Below, one piece after another: positions 61,610 to 64,000 of a stretch of 64,000 nt of DNA. Position numbers and translations under genes: made by a program. This DNA comes from Ochromonas danica (lineage: Eukaryota > Sar > Chrysophyceae > Chromulinales > Chromulinaceae). The notes under the pieces were generated by a model that saw only the letters and a list, made by a program, of their open reading frames with translations, was not told the origin of the DNA and ran no database searches. Location of the stretch: contig VKHL01000009.1 in the NCBI GenBank assembly GCA_015146655.1, positions 309,833-373,832 on the forward strand, written 5' to 3'. Within the stretch, counting starts at the first letter, position 1; each line of letters starts with the position of its first letter.

Positions 61610-62524
61610 TGTACCACGTGGGCTATATCGACAGGATGAGTCACCTGTAATTAGCAGTCTCAAAGGCATGTGCACCAATTCCACTCGTCGGTTACGATGG
61701 AGACATGCTTCAGAAGTGAACACTCAGCCAATCTTCATCCCACACCAAAGCTTTGCTGTGGATGGTGATGAGAGCATGAGCTTGGATATCCGACTAGTTC
61801 ATATTACCTCATCTGAAGACTATGAAATCTTTGCTGCATTACGTCAGCAAAACTATTCGAAAGTCCTGGAACTAATTGATCAACATGTTGGAGTGAATGC
61901 ATATGATGAATGGGCACAAACTCCTCTAATGATTGCAGTGCAATTACAACGAGTTGATATTGTGGCAGCATTATTAAACACACGCATGCCAAAAGTAGAT
62001 GTTAATGCAGCCAAACCAGTAAGACACTAGCTCATACCATTCTTCTTATTCGCTGTACAGTCTTGATGATATTGTTGTGTACTGTGTTGTGTGTTATGGT
62101 GTAGTCTGGTGTTACTGCCCTCTTCTATGCGATTGAAAAAGGAACACCTTCTGTTGTAACTGCATTGCTTCGACGAGGTGCTGATCCCAATGCTATTCTC
62201 CACCATGAGGTACTGTAGGACTCTCTTCACTTTGATTGTTGTGATCTAAACCTGCTGGTTGGTGATGTGGTGGAATTGTTTTAGGGTTCTCGTGGCAATA
62301 CTCCTTTGCATCATGCTTGTCTTCTAGAGAAACCCAAGCAGGCAGAGTTGTTGTTAGAGTATGGAGCTCGACCTGATGCCATCAATCAATACAACATCAC
62401 ACCTCTTCAGATGTTACCAAGAGATGCTGTGCCTTCTGTCAAACAACTGTTTAAGAAAATGTTTGAAGGAGCTTTCACGGAGACGCGAGCTATTGATACC
62501 TCCTCCCCTCGTAGAGACCTTTAG
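61221..62524 (+). CDS. Lumenal/secreted FKBP-like protein with ankyrin repeats (325 aa)
   Basis: Four exons (61221-61469, 61635-62018, 62105-62209, 62285-62524) join in phase. A signal peptide (MMKWLSSLSLFSLLLTLWSS...) precedes a segment like the start of an FKBP-type isomerase (AGDHVLLEYSVVLSNGTISH, then ISSLKGMCTNSTRRLRW after the first intron). The FKBP part is short and lacks most active-site residues I would expect, so the assignment is tentative. Ankyrin-type helices follow: AYDEWAQTPLMIAVQLQRVD, GVTALFYAIEKGTPSVVTAL, RGNTPLHHACLLEKPKQAEL and LLEYGARPDAINQYNITPL. Ankyrin repeats behind a signal peptide are unusual, since most are cytosolic. Intron 1 contains a long TG tract. Confidence 0.72.
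61519..61606 (+). repeat. (TG)n microsatellite in intron 1 of the FKBP-ankyrin gene
   Basis: About 88 bp of pure TG dinucleotides starting about 50 nt after the splice donor at 61470. It is in the sense orientation of the gene. Frames across it read as Cys-Val repeats and are not coding. Confidence 0.98.
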
Positions 62525-62611
62525 AATACTACCCATTGCACCTATTGTATGATGGGAGAAGCTACAGTGTAGTGTCCAACTAATTAACCTCACCCATCCA
62601 CCATCTAGCTG

Positions 62612-62612
<1 letters not shown>

Positions 62613-62642
<30 letters not shown>

Positions 62643-62643
62643 A
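62613..62643. repeat. (ATTT)n tetranucleotide repeat
   Basis: About seven ATTT units lie in the short gap between two convergent genes (stop at 62524 and end of PPIL2 at 62689). Simple sequence with no coding content. Confidence 0.95.
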
Positions 62644-62688
62644 GTAGCATTACACTAGTCTATGTACAATATACAGTAGTAGTTGTAA

Positions 62689-63916
62689 TCAGGTAGTCTT
62701 GAGGCGTTTTGGCGGTACAGCTGAGGGATTAGCAGTTGCAGTCTGTTGAGGAGGTAAAGGCCCTTGAATAGAGTCAACCAACTCCCCTCGCTGTGACATT
62801 CTCTCCTTAATCTCTTCCTCTAGTAAGTCATCTGCTTCATCAAGGGGGTCATTGAAAACTACTGTTGCTGTAATCTTGATCTCTTCCAAGGGTCTCTCCT
62901 GCTTACCCACAGCCACAGCTTCTATACGGTCAAGTGTTGCCATTCCACCCACAAGACGAGCAAAGACAGGATGTTTGAAATCTAAATGACTTGCTGGAGC
63001 AAAGGTAATGAAAAACTGGGAACTATTTGTATGAGGTCCACTATTGGCCATGGAGATGACACCTCGTGCATTATGAAGTAATCGAGTTTCAAACTCATCC
63101 GCAAAGGATTTGCTAGGAAAAGCAGAATGTCCACCTGTTCCTTTACCTGTTGGATCACCACCTTGTAGAACAAATCCAGGAACAAGACGATGGAAGATAA
63201 CACCATCATAATAACCTTGCTTACACAAAGTCAAGAAATTCCAGGAAGTGGCAGGTGCCATATCACAATGTACTTCAAGATTGAGATTGCCATGTGTTGT
63301 TTGTAATTGCACATAACCTTTCTTACCCAATTTACGTAATATCTTCCAACGTGCTTGACGAATTTCTGCTGCGGTAGCCAAACGACAAGCATTTCTTGTG
63401 TGGGTTGATGTAGCTGTGGATGTGAAGGAAATACCAGCTCGACCATCTGTAGCAACTAGACCAGGTGTCACATCTTCACTACTTGGATGAAAAGCTGAGA
63501 AACGATTAACATCAGGTGCATCTTCTTCTTTCCCTCTTAAGATCTCCTCTGTTGTCTTTCTCTTCACACCAGATTCACGTTCAGCATTTTGTATTCTTTC
63601 AATCTCTTTCATCACACCTTCTGATGCTGCTGTATGACGTAATTTAGACTCACTTCGCTTACTTTCAGCAGTATCTTCACGAACTTGTTGAAGATGTTGG
63701 AAATTGTGGATATCACGTTGTCGATTGATTTCTTCGTTTTGAGGATCTTGTATAGTGACGATGTCATCTTTGGTGAAGGGAGTTCCATCAATGAGATCGG
63801 TCAGGTTCTTAGGCTTGAGATTGAGCTCTTTCACAGCATCAAAGGAGTAGACATTGCCAGTAGTACGAATAGCAACAATGTGGGAACTGCCTGTGAATAC
63901 CTTGTTGGTGACGGGA
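62689..63916 (-). CDS. PPIL2: PPIL2-like U-box/cyclophilin spliceosomal protein (5' part beyond the window)
   Basis: One exon is visible; its 5' boundary is a splice acceptor at 63916/63917, and the rest of the gene lies beyond the window. It opens with the second half of a U-box (PVTNKVFTGSSHIVAIRTTG, NVYSFDAVKELNLKPKNL), followed by a charged helical linker. A complete cyclophilin domain follows: VQLQTTHGNLNLEVHCDMAP, GYYDGVIFHRLVPGFVLQGG and SMANSGPHTNSSQFFITFAP, then FKHPVFARLVGGMATLDRIE. The order U-box plus divergent cyclophilin is PPIL2 (CYC4/CYP60), a spliceosome-associated protein with E3 ligase features. The isomerase active site keeps the HRLVPGF and SQFFIT words but lacks some canonical residues, as in the family. 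Confidence 0.92.
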
Positions 63917-63919
63917 CTG

Positions 63920-63921
<2 letters not shown>

Positions 63922-64000
<79 letters not shown>
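63922..64000. repeat. (CA)n microsatellite at the window end (sense strand (TG)n)
   Basis: A CA run of at least 79 bp reaches the last base of the window, immediately upstream of the PPIL2 splice acceptor. In the gene's sense direction it is a TG tract ending only a few bases before CCAG. Its full length is unknown because the window ends inside it. Confidence 0.97.

Overview
This is a eukaryotic nuclear window, and its gene models have short spliceosomal introns (about 38-130 nt, GT-AG). The best guess is a flagellate alga of the stramenopile (ochrophyte) lineage. Four things point that way. A Ser-Gln-Pro-Thr repeat tract in a giant membrane protein is of a kind common in stramenopiles. A long-form ribosome hibernation factor carries a signal peptide followed by a Phe-containing cleavage-like motif, as in proteins sent to a secondary plastid. 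A TOGARAM/crescerin homologue implies a cilium. The histone methyltransferase is of the ATXR3/SDG2 type. The species cannot be named from the sequence alone.

Layout. 1-13 kb: the 3' part of an ATXR3/SDG2-like H3K4 methyltransferase with added CW and chromo-barrel domains, a membrane fatty-acid desaturase, a small beta-carbonic anhydrase, an unknown two-exon gene, the 60S maturation factor REI1/ZNF622, mitochondrial ornithine aminotransferase, a Prx6-like protein without its catalytic cysteine, and the plastid-type hibernation factor. 13-23 kb: one giant gene (about 3,160 residues) for a secreted-ectodomain, multi-pass polycystin-1-like protein. 23-31 kb: a poorly resolved multi-exon locus, a GT17-GT11 fused glycosyltransferase, an armadillo-like protein and a mitochondrial MaoC double-hotdog protein. 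31-45 kb: a nine-exon PH-PH-EF-hand scaffold protein, divergent from a coiled-coil protein, and a TOGARAM-like microtubule protein. 45-54 kb: a decayed, internally deleted copy of the 49-53 kb block, a fucosyltransferase-like protein, then the intact block (GH32/43-like beta-propeller, METTL21-like methyltransferase, aspartyl/asparaginyl beta-hydroxylase), followed by a repeat-rich stretch with a 100-bp-arm inverted repeat. 54-64 kb: an amino-acid/ethanolamine-type permease, the SAC1 phosphoinositide phosphatase, DUS1 tRNA dihydrouridine synthase, a lumenal FKBP-like/ankyrin protein, and the PPIL2 spliceosomal cyclophilin, which is cut by the window end.

Genes are dense and mostly unrelated housekeeping functions on both strands, as expected of a compact protist genome. 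There is no operon logic, CRISPR array, prophage or recognisable rRNA. I searched for tRNA T-loop sequences by eye only and found none that folded. The most interesting signals are the cysteine-less peroxiredoxin, the GT17-GT11 fusion, the SDG2-CW-chromo fusion, the giant polycystin-like receptor, the collapsed segmental duplication, the long hairpin at 53.5-53.8 kb, and three introns that each carry a long (UG)n tract in the sense orientation.
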